Shown here piece by piece: positions 1 to 9,656 of a DNA stretch of 64,000 nt. The stretch is from assembly GCA_049487715.1 (NCBI GenBank), contig CP150586.1, positions 1 to 64,000 on the forward strand, written 5' to 3'. The stretch is from Pycnococcus provasolii. Taxonomy: Eukaryota > Chlorophyta > Pseudoscourfieldiophyceae > Pseudoscourfieldiales. How positions within the stretch are numbered: the stretch's first letter is position 1; every line of letters starts with the position of its first letter. Under the pieces are notes generated by a model, which was given only the letters and a program-made list of their open reading frames with translations, was not told the DNA's origin and made no database searches. The translations under genes and the position numbers were made by a program.

Positions 1-225
1 TAACCCTAACCCTAACCCTAACCCTAACCCTAACCCTAACCCTAACCCTAACCCTAACCCTAACCCTAACCCTAACCCTAACCCTAACCCTAACCCTAAC
101 CCTAACCCTAACCCTAACCCTAACCCTAACCCTAACCCTAACCCTAACCCTAACCCTAACCCTAACCCTAACCCTAACCCTAACCCTAACCCTAACCCTA
201 ACCCTAACCCTAACCCTAACCCTAA
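1..225. repeat. Telomere, perfect (CCCTAA)n array
   Basis: An uninterrupted array of the hexamer CCCTAA fills the first 225 bases. The C-rich strand reads 5' to 3' inward, so the TTAGGG strand runs outward, as expected at a left chromosome end. The unit is TTAGGG rather than the TTTAGGG of many plants and algae or the TTTTAGGG of Chlamydomonas. Confidence 0.98.
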
Positions 226-300
226 TTGTAACCCTAATTGTAACCCTAATTGTAACCCTAGTTGTAACCCTAACCCTAACCCTAATTGTAACCCTAATTG
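226..300. repeat. Degenerate telomere-variant repeats
   Basis: Proximal to the perfect array, canonical CCCTAA units alternate with the variant TTGTAA, giving a 12-base compound unit TTGTAACCCTAA, with one TAGTTG variant. Two canonical units return before the array ends in unique sequence near 300. This is the usual position for decayed telomere units. Confidence 0.9.
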
Positions 301-924
301 CCAGGCTGGCAGTTTGACGCACATGTTGAAAAAAAATTTTGCCTCCGGTATGCGGCCGACCGTTGGCCAGTGTCGTGCAGAACGAAGCCAATAACAACAG
401 CCATTTTTTTTGGCAGTTAGGTTTGATTCGAAGCACTCACTCGCGGCACGAGGTTGGTCAAATTGTTAATACTCTTAGCGGAAAGTATTTGCTAATCGAT
501 CGCCCCACGACTTTCTCCACGCCGCCCAAGTCGCGCTCCCTCTCGCGCTGCCGCTCCAAGAACTTCATGACCTTCTCATGCGCTGAGAGGAAGTGACCAC
601 GCCCATGAGAAGTGAGACGAGATATTTCGCGGGTATGCAGGCACCGTCCTTGTTGTCGTACGCGTTCACCTGATCATAACTATGTATCTAGGTGTTCGTT
701 TGACTCGATTTTTCGCTCGAACGGTAGCGCTTGAGGTGTTACGAGACACTATACATACAGTTGTTAGCATCTTCAACCTCTACATAGTAATGGATAACTT
801 TAAAGTTGTGAAAGAAGCGTAAATCCTTAACATACAATCCTTCCAAGATTCAGACTCTCGAATAACGACCAATCAAGGATCCCCGTTCTATCCTAACCAA
901 TAACAACCAATGAAGGATCCCCTC

Positions 925-1362
925 TCAACCAAATGTGCTTGTTAATATCCTTCGCCTTAATCGCCTACCCGGGTACCCTAACCCCCTCACCGTCTCTTGG
1001 TTCTGGCGGACCACTTGAGCCTTGCAATCCCTTGTGGTTGGAGCCACTGGGTCGCTGTCGTTAGCACTGAATTGTACGCGATGCTTTCCCTTCGAACGCT
1101 GAGTATCTTGCGTTTGTTGAAAGTTCTGCATGCGAGCGCGTAGAGCAGGCGTCACGACATCTGAGTTCTGTTGCTCAAGCGCCTTCGCTTCCTCGTGTTC
1201 GTTGAGCATAGCGCGCGCTGTGCTCCGATCTTCTGGGGTCACGTGTGGTGACTCCACGACGGTGCGCAGCTCGTCCACAATTACGTCTGGCAGTAGTGTT
1301 GGTGGTGAAGGCACGGTGACTGTCTCTTCACTATCGATGGATCCGTCCCGGAGAGATGCCAT
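925..1362 (-). CDS. Hypothetical subtelomeric ORF, 145 aa
   Basis: This ORF starts at an ATG at 1362 (the frame is open slightly further upstream from a GTG) and encodes a hydrophilic, charged protein with no membrane segment. The middle is rich in Gln and Arg; the C-terminus is Arg-rich. I recognise no domain. Its size and location fit either a young subtelomeric gene or the 5' end of a decayed retroelement gag; neither is demonstrated. A chance ORF is possible. Confidence 0.35.
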   Translation of the reverse strand: MASLRDGSIDSEETVTVPSPPTLLPDVIVDELRTVVESPHVTPEDRSTARAMLNEHEEAKALEQQNSDVVTPALRARMQNFQQTQDTQRSKGKHRVQFSANDSDPVAPTTRDCKAQVVRQNQETVRGLGYPGRRLRRRILTSTFG

Positions 1363-2137
1363 GATTGCGTGTGACACTTAAAGTGCACACGCGCTTGTGA
1401 ACGTTTGATTAAAAGAAGTCGCACGTTACAAGAATGAAAAGAAAAAGAGAGAGGGAACGGGGCAACGGGAGAGCCTTAGGAGGGCTCTCGACCGTTCCTT
1501 ATGAGAGGTTTTGGCGCGAAGGTGAAAGTGGGGGTTCGCGCTGCTGTGCGTGCTGTGAGTTGGGGTTTAGAGTTGGGGTTTGAGGAAGGGGCATCCTCTA
1601 TCACATTCTCTTTATCTCTTCAGTCCTTTACATCTCGTGGCGCTCCCTTAAGGCTGACAGTCCTTAAGAGCTTTACGTTGTTCCCTATACTGTTACAATA
1701 AGTGGCTGATGCCAAGTAATGAAGCGTGAATGCCGTGTAGAACGCGTGTACAGAGTACGCGCGACGAACTACTTCGAATTCCGCCACAGGAGGAAAACGA
1801 AGAAAGCTTGGGTTTCTCTTCGGGTTTTCCTCTCTGGACGAGACACCCCGAATACGACTGTATTCGGCACAATACTAAAGGGAAGGTTCGATTTGTCGAG
1901 CCTATGACTAAAAAGAAACAAGGGAGTAGGGAGGCCAAAAAAGAGGGAAAGCGTCTTGAGTAGGGGAAGTCAAGACGTGTCAAACCAGACAGCCAGAGAA
2001 AAGGTCGAAGGAAAAAAGATACCTTTACGTTGAGAAAGAGGGTCAACTCAACCGTTTTTTGTACCGTTTTATCCATTTCGAACCATCATCAGCCGCCTTT
2101 TTGTTCCGCATTCCACAAACGGCTGTTGTGGGCGCTA

Positions 2138-2221
2138 CATGCGCTGTGGCGTTCCGTTCGCGTGGGAGTTCGGCTAGCCTTTGTAGACGCGCGTTCGTTG
2201 TCAGCACTTAGGACTCGTGCG
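2138..2221 (+). repeat. Inverted-repeat arm / shared 5' cassette, copy 1
   Basis: About 85 bases running from GCGCTGTGG through GTGGGAGTTCGGC, CCTTTGTAGACG and ACTCGTGC match the reverse complement of 5096-5183. Here the cassette ends 65 bases upstream of the RCC1-like ATG. It sits in the same orientation relative to the gene as the other copy does to the LRR gene, so it is probably a shared promoter or 5' leader. Confidence 0.85.
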
Positions 2222-2286
2222 TAACTAGTTGCTGCCATCGTCCTCCTCGTGCGTGGCGAGGCAGGGCAGCGCTTCGTTTGAGATCG

Positions 2287-3651
2287 ATGGGGGATGATCA
2301 TCCGCCGCCGTGGATTGTGGATGGCGTGGATCTTCGTCAAGAATTCCCGAGGATGCTTCTGGGACCAGCGAACCGAGAAGGTCCTAATCATCTACCCACC
2401 ACCATGGAAGAAGAAGTAGCAGCAACGGCAGCGCCAACAGGAGTAGCAACGAGAAGAGTAGTAGCACTTGTGGCATCATTGGAGGGAGGAGGACGACGTG
2501 ATAATAATGGCGGTGGCAGGAACTGGTTCTCAAATTGGTTCTTCCCTCCTCCTCCGACTGGTGACCGTTACCTCGAAAGCATCCCGATGCATCAGCGCCA
2601 TGCTGTTCTGAACATCTTCACCCTCTGGCAACACCAGAAACGCATGCGCTTGCAAGCCGAACGTGTCAGATCTGCACGCTACAATCGCATGCTTAGCACG
2701 GGTGTGATGCACAGCGTCGCGCTAACACCAAACGGCGACGTGCACTGCTGGGGTCTCAACATGAGGGGCGAGGCGCCACCCGAAGGAATAGAGCATGATC
2801 CAGATGATCCATTCACCGCGGTGTCTGCGGGAGGCAATTACTCCGTCGCGCTGTCAAAAAATGGGAACCTGCACTTCTGGGGATCAAACCACCGTGGACA
2901 GGCACCGCCGCAAGGTGTGATGACTGGCGAATTTGTTGACGTGTGTGCGGGCGATTCCCACACTGTCGCCGTAACGCGTGATGGACATGTGCGGTTCTGG
3001 GGACTCGATGCCTTCGGTGAGGCTGAGGCGTCGCCGGACGTCTTTCATGATGGAACCTTCATCGCCGTCTCCACGTACCAAGCCCACTCGCTCGCTCTGC
3101 GGTCAAATGGCACCATCGCATGCTGGGGTCGCAACGACTGCGGGCAGGCACCTCCGGTCGGCGTGGATGGCGATTTCAAGGCAATATCCGCGGGAACGTT
3201 CCACTCTGTGGCAATCAGGCGAAATGGCAACTTGCACTTCTGGGGTGGCAATAAATTCAATCAGGCTCCCGAAGAAGATGCGGTGGGTGACTTTGTCGCC
3301 GTTGCCGCAGGAGATTTTCATACGATCGCGATTACGCGTGAGGGCCATCTGAGGAGCTGGGGTGACAACGCGTACAACCAATCCCCGCTAGGTCCACTCG
3401 TGTACTTGGGACTCCAACCTGAAGACTATGTGCTTTCTCGCGACAATGATAACATCATCCGCCCCACAGACATCCCGATCCCTCTCGTCAACATCGCAAC
3501 CAACCTTACCCACACGCTTGCTTTGGGACAGGACGAGCACATTGCGACATTTGGCAGATCTGACTATGGACAAGCGCCCCTTCAAGGCGTATTTGGCCCT
3601 TTCGCCCTTCCTCCTGGCGTTGAAGCATGGCGGCCTTTTTTTTCTTCTTAG
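2287..3651 (+). CDS. RCC1-repeat beta-propeller protein
   Basis: The 454-residue protein starts at the ATG at 2287; the frame opens at a TTG nine bases earlier. After about 130 residues of low-complexity and helical N-terminus come roughly seven tandem RCC1-type repeats, each with an H-S-V-A-(L/I) strand, a G-(D/N)-(V/L) turn and a (C/F)WG-x-N-x-x-GQAPP signature. The penultimate repeat is degenerate. RCC1 propellers serve as Ran exchange factors, in chromatin binding and in ubiquitin ligases. This one lacks extra domains and has the short GQAPP repeat style of bacterial-like RCC1 proteins, so no specific partner is assigned. It faces the LRR gene tail to tail; the stops are 196 bases apart. 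Confidence 0.85.
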   Translation: MGDDHPPPWIVDGVDLRQEFPRMLLGPANREGPNHLPTTMEEEVAATAAPTGVATRRVVALVASLEGGGRRDNNGGGRNWFSNWFFPPPPTGDRYLESIPMHQRHAVLNIFTLWQHQKRMRLQAERVRSARYNRMLSTGVMHSVALTPNGDVHCWGLNMRGEAPPEGIEHDPDDPFTAVSAGGNYSVALSKNGNLHFWGSNHRGQAPPQGVMTGEFVDVCAGDSHTVAVTRDGHVRFWGLDAFGEAEASPDVFHDGTFIAVSTYQAHSLALRSNGTIACWGRNDCGQAPPVGVDGDFKAISAGTFHSVAIRRNGNLHFWGGNKFNQAPEEDAVGDFVAVAAGDFHTIAITREGHLRSWGDNAYNQSPLGPLVYLGLQPEDYVLSRDNDNIIRPTDIPIPLVNIATNLTHTLALGQDEHIATFGRSDYGQAPLQGVFGPFALPPGVEAWRPFFSS

Positions 3652-3847
3652 CCTTTGGAGACTTTTTTGTGAATAATTGAATGAAGTTTTCCCTTCGAAT
3701 GCTTGGCTTACAAAAATCACAAAAATAATAAGACAAATACGCAACACAGTATCTATCTTCAAAAGAACTACTAGTAAGCCCCTGGCATCCACCCATGATC
3801 CACTTCATCGATCGATCGCGGTCTTCGCAGGCGCGCGCGAAAGATTG

Positions 3848-5062
3848 CTACATCACGTCGATGTTGTTCTGCAAAGCTTGTTGTTTGAGTTCGAACCAAG
3901 TGCGCGGCTCGATGCCGGTGGTCTTCAGGTACACCGTGTGCAGGCGAGGAAACACGCCGCGTACTACCGCCTCACCAAGCACGGTCGCAGCCTCGGCATT
4001 TCGGTTGTTTCCGATGTCGAGAATCGCCAGATTGGCGAGACTTCCGTGATTCTCGGCGGCACTGATGAGCGCTTGCACGCCGTCGACGTCAACACCTACA
4101 AGGCACAGGTGCAGCCTCTCAAGCTGTGCGAGTGCACCATTTGCCATCGCATCCGCCAGCAGCTTTAAGCTGTCGTTGGCCATTCCGTCTCCACGTAAGT
4201 GCAGGAGCTTGAGATTTTGAAATGCATCGACGCATGACACTGCTTCGTAGAGTGCCTTCAGGCCGTCGCCGTCCAGACTGTTGTCGTAGAAGTGCAATTC
4301 TTCGAGATTCTCGAACGCACCATTCTGAATTGCACGCGCGATGTTCTTGACGCCTTGTACCCTGAAGTTGTTGTTATAGAGAAGCAGCTTTGTAATTCCC
4401 CTGAAGCCTCCCCGTTGCGCGGTCTTTGCAATTTCTTGTGCGGCGCCTTCGGTGAGAGTATTCTCGCGCAAGTGTAGCTCCTTGAGATTTGCCAGGACGC
4501 CGATGCGCGCAAGCCTCTCCAGAGCGCGCACACCCGATACGGTCACCTCCGCATTGTGGTTGTGCATGTCAATCTTGCGGATGTTTGAGAAGATGTTGAT
4601 CACCGGCTCGAGATGGCGGAGTGCTCGAATCGCATCCACGGACGCACTGCGCTCCGCCTCTTGGACGAGCTGACGCCACTTTGCGTCGTCCATCACGCTG
4701 CTGTTTAGGTCAAGCGTGCAACCTCCGTCGATGATGCGCCATCCTTTCCCCCTGCGAGGAGAGGAGTTGCTGCTTGGACACCTCCTGCGGCGGAACAGCT
4801 GCAAACTTCGCTTGATGATGATCATGGACGTTGCAGTGACTATTGCTGCTATCGAGAAGACCTTCCACCAACGTTTCGGCTGCGACGTCGTCGTCGACGA
4901 CGAACCTGCATGATGATCATGACGATGGCGATTCTTCTTTTCCTCCTCCTCATCTGTTGTTGTTGTTGTTGTTGTGGCAGCCAGCGTGAAGAGCGGAGTA
5001 GGAGACGGCGTGTAAGTGTCGTCGTCGTCACCTTTGCTGATGGTAATGATGTTGTCCGCCAT
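3848..5062 (-). CDS. Membrane protein with ribonuclease-inhibitor-type LRRs
   Basis: The start chosen is the ATG at 5062 (404 aa); the frame stays open upstream without another ATG up to a TTG at 5116. Residues 1-65 are acidic, Thr- and His-rich. A hydrophobic stretch around 66-83 (VFSIAAIVTATSMIII) flanked by Lys/Arg is one likely transmembrane helix. From about 130 to the end are repeated leucine-rich units of about 28-32 residues with LKELHLRENxL and LEELHFYDNSL signatures, the ribonuclease-inhibitor-like LRR class. Such folds bind proteins; no catalytic domain follows. It is probably a membrane-tethered scaffold or recognition protein, and its ligand is unknown. Confidence 0.8.
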   Translation of the reverse strand: MADNIITISKGDDDDTYTPSPTPLFTLAATTTTTTTDEEEEKKNRHRHDHHAGSSSTTTSQPKRWWKVFSIAAIVTATSMIIIKRSLQLFRRRRCPSSNSSPRRGKGWRIIDGGCTLDLNSSVMDDAKWRQLVQEAERSASVDAIRALRHLEPVINIFSNIRKIDMHNHNAEVTVSGVRALERLARIGVLANLKELHLRENTLTEGAAQEIAKTAQRGGFRGITKLLLYNNNFRVQGVKNIARAIQNGAFENLEELHFYDNSLDGDGLKALYEAVSCVDAFQNLKLLHLRGDGMANDSLKLLADAMANGALAQLERLHLCLVGVDVDGVQALISAAENHGSLANLAILDIGNNRNAEAATVLGEAVVRGVFPRLHTVYLKTTGIEPRTWFELKQQALQNNIDVM

Positions 5063-5095
5063 CACGCGACTTCGCGAGCGAGGGATTACGCGTGC

Positions 5096-5183
5096 ACGAG
5101 TTTTAAGTCCTGACAAGTGACGACAAACGGTCGTCTACAAAGGCTCGCCGAACTCCCACGCGGACGGAACTCCACAGCGCATG
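5096..5183 (-). repeat. Inverted-repeat arm / shared 5' cassette, copy 2
   Basis: On the minus strand this block reads GCGCTGTGGAGTTCCG, then GTGGGAGTTCGGCGAGCC, TTTGTAGACG and ACTCGTGC. It matches 2138-2221 with scattered substitutions and small indels. It ends 34 bases upstream of the LRR ATG. The two genes between the arms are unrelated in protein sequence, so the arms are not part of a simple gene duplication. Confidence 0.85.
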
Positions 5184-5904
5184 CGAATTATGAATTGCCC
5201 CGAGTTCGACTTTCTGGAATATTAAAAAAGCGCTTGGGGATATTCGACTTTCTGGCCTGCTCTGGGACCACGTGGTCCGACCTCCCCCCCGGGTCCCGGC
5301 CCCTTCTTTCCCCGTCTTCTTTTTTTGTTCTTTTAGGAATAGCTTGGGGATATTTATCCCCGACCGCGGGATGCCGCTTCCGAGCCTCAAACGTTTTCCT
5401 TTCGGTTGCGGATTTGTTGGGGCGGCTGGAAGAGGGGTTGTATACAGTATACCCAAGACAATGTATAAACCCGATTGTCCATTAGGGGTTTGCACCACAC
5501 GCACGGCGGGTACACGACAGGTGGCATGGCGTATTCAGTGCGTGCGTGCGTTACTATTATCGGCTGCGGGCAGGCCCGCGCTAATCTTTTATCCTTCGAC
5601 GTTGTTTCGACTCATCGTCTGCTGTATTGTTTCGATGACATTGATTGCGAGCGTAGTCAACGAGCTATAGTCTTCCAACCTTATTTGTACGACGGACGGC
5701 GCCGGTGGCGCGTCAGTGTTACTAACTAACAAACCAATTATTATTAAAACGCAGTCAGTGCAACAAAACACGCGAAAAGTAGTAGTCTGTCTATCTCTAT
5801 CATTCGCATTCTTATTATTAGCTTATTCAGATTTCAGAAGCGAAATTTAAGAAGAAAAACGTCGACCACGAAGGAACTCAAAAACAAGTATTATTATGTC
5901 AGGA
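5184..5904. other. Intergenic, no gene seen
   Basis: Several short ORFs on both strands show no codon-like composition or recognisable domain. The first part is GC-rich and presumably upstream sequence of the LRR gene. The second part (5700-5900) is A+T-rich and lies downstream of the ankyrin-like gene, so it probably holds its 3' UTR. Confidence 0.5.
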
Positions 5905-7260
5905 CTACCTAGTCCACTCGCGACGCCACGTAGCCATTTGCACATCTTGTGGGTGAGTTATGTCAAAGACAAGCGCCGCGTACGAGTGTTCGAGAATCTT
6001 CCGCATCACGCCGTCGGGAATGTGGATGTTCAACCGATGAAGCGAGAGCAGCAGAGATCTCATAGATTTGCGAAAGTTGTCGGGCATGTTCCGTAGATCG
6101 TGCTCGACGTCGACGAGGTAGCTATTCTCGAGCGGCACACTGGGTGGTGGCTCGTGCCTTTCGTACCGATCCCACGTCTCACGCACCCACTGGTCCCTGA
6201 CGACGTGACCGACCAAGTGCATATCCGTCGCTGACTCGGCATCGGCCATGAAGAAAGGCACGACATACGACCGCCTCAGCCGACTTTCCACGACATCAGG
6301 AAGCATCTTGGCATTTGCGGCGTACAGCACCGAGAGCATTTCCCGGCGTTCGTAAAGAAGCGCGAACATCATAGGCGTGCCAAAGAGAGTGCAGCTGTCG
6401 TTATTGCGTAGCTCCTCCCCTTCCTGCGCCCACGATAAACGCACGACCATCGCCCCGTATGCGTTAATCACTCGTGTAAGTCCCGCCATGTCGCCGGTGC
6501 GCACCGCGTCACTGAGAATCCTACGTGCAGAGTCCAGATCGCCGTGGCACACGGCAGCGCACAGATGGACAGTTTCCGGGCACGTGACGCGGGCCACCAC
6601 GTCAACGCGTCTATGCATCATGTTGTTGATCTTGAAGAGAGGGTAGTCGGGTCCATCCTGCCGCGTCGCCGAACGACTGGTGAGACGATGCGGTGGCAGG
6701 GGAGCAGGGCGCGGCTTCTCACCGAGCGTCTTGCCACACAACAGCAATCGGTCGAACCACGTAATCGCGTTGTGATCTGCTCCATCCCACGGAAGCCTAG
6801 GCAGAATCGTCATGCGAGCGCAGAAATGGTCTCTAACATTCAAGATTACTGGCACGTAACCGACGCGAACGTAGTGAACGTTTTGATCGCCGTTGTTGTT
6901 ATTATCTGTGTGGTGGTCTCCTCCTTCTTGTTGTGCGAGATCCAGGATGTAGTTGGTTTTGCGTACCAGCAACGGCAGCATCCCCATTCTCTCGTAGTAC
7001 ACACCACGAGGATCTGCAATGTGCAGCAGCTCATCTCTCCTAGTCCACAGATGTGAATCAGCCAGATGTTGTTCGATGCGTTCAAGATCTCGAGTCAGCG
7101 GCGGCGTGGTTTGAGCAGCCCTTACGAAGATTCCATGCACCTCCTGCAGTGGCCCCTCACCTTCTTCTTCCCACACTGGAATGATGGTCATCATGTTGTA
7201 AGTTGTGCCCCCGACTGACCCCCTGGCCCTGGGATCGGCGTGGTCATTGGTGGTGGTCAT
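5905..7260 (-). CDS. Hypothetical protein with degenerate ankyrin-like segment
   Basis: The ATG at 7260 gives 451 residues; a GTG at 7326 would add 22 Thr/Val-rich residues. The N-terminus is low complexity. The centre contains LCAAVCHGDLDSARRIL and, about 50 residues on, GTPMMFALLYERREMLSVL, which look like the helix pairs of ankyrin repeats, though too degenerate to be certain. No transmembrane segment or enzyme motif is visible. The C-terminal 120 residues are rich in Arg, Asp and His. It is probably an orphan, fast-evolving subtelomeric gene with a possible protein-interaction role. Confidence 0.65.
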   Translation of the reverse strand: MTTTNDHADPRARGSVGGTTYNMMTIIPVWEEEGEGPLQEVHGIFVRAAQTTPPLTRDLERIEQHLADSHLWTRRDELLHIADPRGVYYERMGMLPLLVRKTNYILDLAQQEGGDHHTDNNNNGDQNVHYVRVGYVPVILNVRDHFCARMTILPRLPWDGADHNAITWFDRLLLCGKTLGEKPRPAPLPPHRLTSRSATRQDGPDYPLFKINNMMHRRVDVVARVTCPETVHLCAAVCHGDLDSARRILSDAVRTGDMAGLTRVINAYGAMVVRLSWAQEGEELRNNDSCTLFGTPMMFALLYERREMLSVLYAANAKMLPDVVESRLRRSYVVPFFMADAESATDMHLVGHVVRDQWVRETWDRYERHEPPPSVPLENSYLVDVEHDLRNMPDNFRKSMRSLLLSLHRLNIHIPDGVMRKILEHSYAALVFDITHPQDVQMATWRREWTR

Positions 7261-7483
7261 GGTCACGGTCACGGGAGTGCTGCTAGTAGTAGTAGTATGA
7301 TGCTCCACCACAACAACAGCAGTCACTCGACGACGGCGTCACCACCAACAACAAATCTGCCAAAAAAGAGAAGATAAGTAATGGACCCTCAATCCTGTCG
7401 TCGACGACTATTATGGGCGTCAACACCACGACCACCACTCTGCAAAAAAAAAAAGAATGAACGAACTGTCGTCACGACCTCGA

Positions 7484-7550
7484 AATCTTTCTTCTCCCGA
7501 CGAAGATCTTTCTTCTCCCCGACGAAGATCTTTCTTCTCCCCGACGAAAG
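7484..7550. repeat. 22-bp tandem repeat, three units
   Basis: Three consecutive units of ATCTTTCTTCTCCCCGACGA plus AG; the first lacks one C. It lies in noncoding sequence between the ankyrin-like gene and the copia fragment. Confidence 0.9.
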
Positions 7551-7795
7551 GGTCCACATAGCTATTAGCCCAGCGCAGCGGGTTATTTGGGGTTTATATG
7601 GGGGGAACGGGAAGTCGGGGTTTAGCCTCCCGGGAGGTTTCGCGCTCTCCCGGCTCGAGCCAGCCGCCCCTTTGGACGGCGCCCTTCGGATCTCCCCACT
7701 TCCCCTGCTCGGGTGCGGGAGATGGCGTCCCCCGCCAAGATGACGCGCGAAGAGCGCTACCAAGCCGCTGTGGCCGACGCCATTGGCCGCTCGCC

Positions 7796-8110
7796 ATGGA
7801 TTATGCAATCCATACGCTTAATAAACTTCCGACGAAGGGGGCAGCAAACGGACGTTCGTCGCCGGAAGCTTTATGGACAGGCCAAACACCGACCATAGCT
7901 GACCAACACGTATTCGGGAGCACCGTTTACGTCAAAATCAACACACACATCGGCAAACTTGACGCGAAAGCCGAACCAGCAATATACCTCGGACCTGACC
8001 CCGAGACCAAGGAAGGCCACCGCGTATATGTCCCACGCACTCGACGCCTGCGTGTGAGCCGAGACATCACGTTCGTCGAAGAGACATCCGAAGCAGTGGG
8101 GATTAAGATG
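7796..8110 (+). mobile_element. Ty1/copia retrotransposon remnant (C-terminal integrase region)
   Basis: The open frame encodes MDYAIHTLNKLPTKGA, SSPEALWTGQTP, VFGSTVYVKI, a K-LDAKAEPAIYLGPDP stretch and RRLRVSRDITFVEE. This order is the hallmark of the region between the integrase core and reverse transcriptase in Ty1/copia polyproteins (NRLPT, TPYELW, FGxxAY, KLDxKA, VSRDVxFxE). No integrase catalytic core, reverse transcriptase, protease or LTR is recognisable nearby, and the frame closes 81 bases later. It is a decayed fragment and cannot move on its own. Confidence 0.85.
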
Positions 8111-8720
8111 CTTACGCTGACGATTTTTCTGGACGGGTACGCCGTTTGTTGCCATCGCTGCGCACCTGGTGCTCACTCTCGATCGCCTTGAATAGGACTT
8201 GCACACGGTTGCAAGAAGGCAAAGAAACGCACACCCTCGCATGACCCGTGGCAACTATACACACACCTGAACCGCGCGTCCGCGCCGCGTGTTATTGCGC
8301 GCGTCGCGTTCACTCTCTCTGTGTCTTACGAGGATATTGACGACTTCATTCTTCGCAAGATGGAGCTCCGCATCAGCCTCTCCGACATCGGCTGCACCAA
8401 ATCCGACACGGAGATCCTCAATGCCAATCCCTTTCTCAGGAATAAGTCCAAAATCAGCGTCAATATCAAGAAAATCGGAAACAATGTCGGCGTTTCGTTT
8501 GGGCCAAAACTATCCTTTCTTTGGCGTACCGATTTTCGACGACATGTACGACGCAGAGGAGTTTACGACGCAGAGGGTACCGCACGTGGTACTGCACGTG
8601 TATTCGGTTTCTCAACACAACACACTTCTAACGCACCACTTCGATTTACCAAGCCAGTTACGGACCATCTCCCCTGGTAAAATATCTAAAAAACAATTGA
8701 CAAGTAACAAAATATGACAC

Positions 8721-9656
8721 TTAAGCCAAAGCCGTGGCGCGACGGCCCACCCGGAATGCGGCCTTTCGCCGGGGGCAAGCCATGAGGCGCACACCACCGC
8801 GTACCGTGCACCCTTCGAGAGCACCACCGCGTACCGTGCACCCTTCGAGAGGTGTTGGAACCGTGATGGTTTTCATCGCTTGTTTGTGGCTGTTGTTGGG
8901 AAGGGTGGTGGCGGTGGTGATGGGAGGCGTCTGCGTCTCTCGGATGGGCTGCGCCCACGAGACGCGACGGCAGCGGCTGGGTTGCGGAAACCACTTGGAC
9001 GTCATGGCGATCTCATGCCTCCATGGCGGGACGATAATGCCTTGCGCGTGGAACGAGACGCGGATGTGTTCGCTCAGCACCCCGACGAGAGTCCTCAGCC
9101 GCGCCGTGGATCCGACAAACACTTCCGGGATGGCGTTGAGGATCTTCTTGAGCAAGGGTGTGGGGTGCGCAACGTCAAATGACTCGCGGAACCGAGGTTC
9201 AACAACGATGCGTGAGGAGGTCTGCGGGACGTCCACCTCGATGAAGGTCCACCTGAGCGTGCGCAGATAGTCCCCTCCCCCCCCAAGCGCAGTGACGAGG
9301 GTGCAGGGCACGTTGTTGTTGCCGAAGTGTTCGTAGACGGCGCTGATTGTTGCGTTGGGAAGTTGCTGGAGAAGTTCGTTTAGACTGTGGCACATGTTCG
9401 TCTCCGCGGGCTTCAACATCGTCTGGTCGAGGAGCTTTGTGACCTGCTGCAGAGCAAGTCGTTGCGCGTTCAGCGTTTGGCTTTGCACGTGCGTTTGGGA
9501 CTGGCATGAGTCGCCTGTGGTGGTTTCACCGTCAAACGACAGCCCGAAGATGGTGGTTGCGTGCGAAGCATGTGCGTGCGCTGTCGCGGTGCGCGGTGAT
9601 GTGGAAGCTGTTGTTGCTGCGCCTCCTCGTCGGACGTTCCCATTCATCATCCTCAT
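8721..9656 (-). CDS. DUF506 / PDDEXK-like family protein
   Basis: The 311-residue protein starts at the ATG at 9656. Residues of about 110-220 match the plant DUF506 family (PDDEXK_6): a TLRWTFIEVDV strand, then RIVVEPRFRESFDVA, PTPLLKKILNAIPEVFVG, LRTLVGVLSEHIRVSF and GIIVPPWRH-x(5)-SKW. The family is predicted to have a restriction-endonuclease-like fold, but no activity can be asserted from sequence. A 30-base tandem duplication (8791-8850) repeats a ten-residue unit near the C-terminus, LEGCTVRGGA. It is divergent from the eS28 gene, with about 490 bases between starts. Confidence 0.8.
   Translation of the reverse strand: MRMMNGNVRRGGAATTASTSPRTATAHAHASHATTIFGLSFDGETTTGDSCQSQTHVQSQTLNAQRLALQQVTKLLDQTMLKPAETNMCHSLNELLQQLPNATISAVYEHFGNNNVPCTLVTALGGGGDYLRTLRWTFIEVDVPQTSSRIVVEPRFRESFDVAHPTPLLKKILNAIPEVFVGSTARLRTLVGVLSEHIRVSFHAQGIIVPPWRHEIAMTSKWFPQPSRCRRVSWAQPIRETQTPPITTATTLPNNSHKQAMKTITVPTPLEGCTVRGGALEGCTVRGGVRLMACPRRKAAFRVGRRATALA
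8791..8850. repeat. 30-bp in-frame tandem duplication
   Basis: Two adjacent 30-base units, identical except for the first base, lie inside the 3' part of the DUF506 gene. They preserve the reading frame and add ten residues, so the duplication is recent and tolerated. Confidence 0.95.

Larger units (their letters stand above)
301..2286. other. Subtelomeric spacer with one weak ORF
   Basis: No recognisable conserved gene is seen in most of this stretch. It holds short direct repeats (two copies of an AAGGATCCCC-containing block near 869-925), a minus-strand ORF listed separately, and, at 2138-2221, one arm of an inverted repeat shared with the region upstream of the LRR gene. The last part is presumably promoter and 5' UTR of the RCC1-like gene. 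Confidence 0.6.
7261..8720. other. Intergenic region with retroelement debris
   Basis: This holds a 22-base tandem repeat (7484-7550), the copia fragment at 7796-8110 and short ORFs at 8320-8700. One of the latter, in the frame of 8289-8717, contains NYPFFGVPIFDDMYDAEEF and VVLHVYSVSQHNTL, which reads like real protein, but it lacks flanking support and overlaps another open frame. I cannot assign a complete gene here. Confidence 0.5.
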
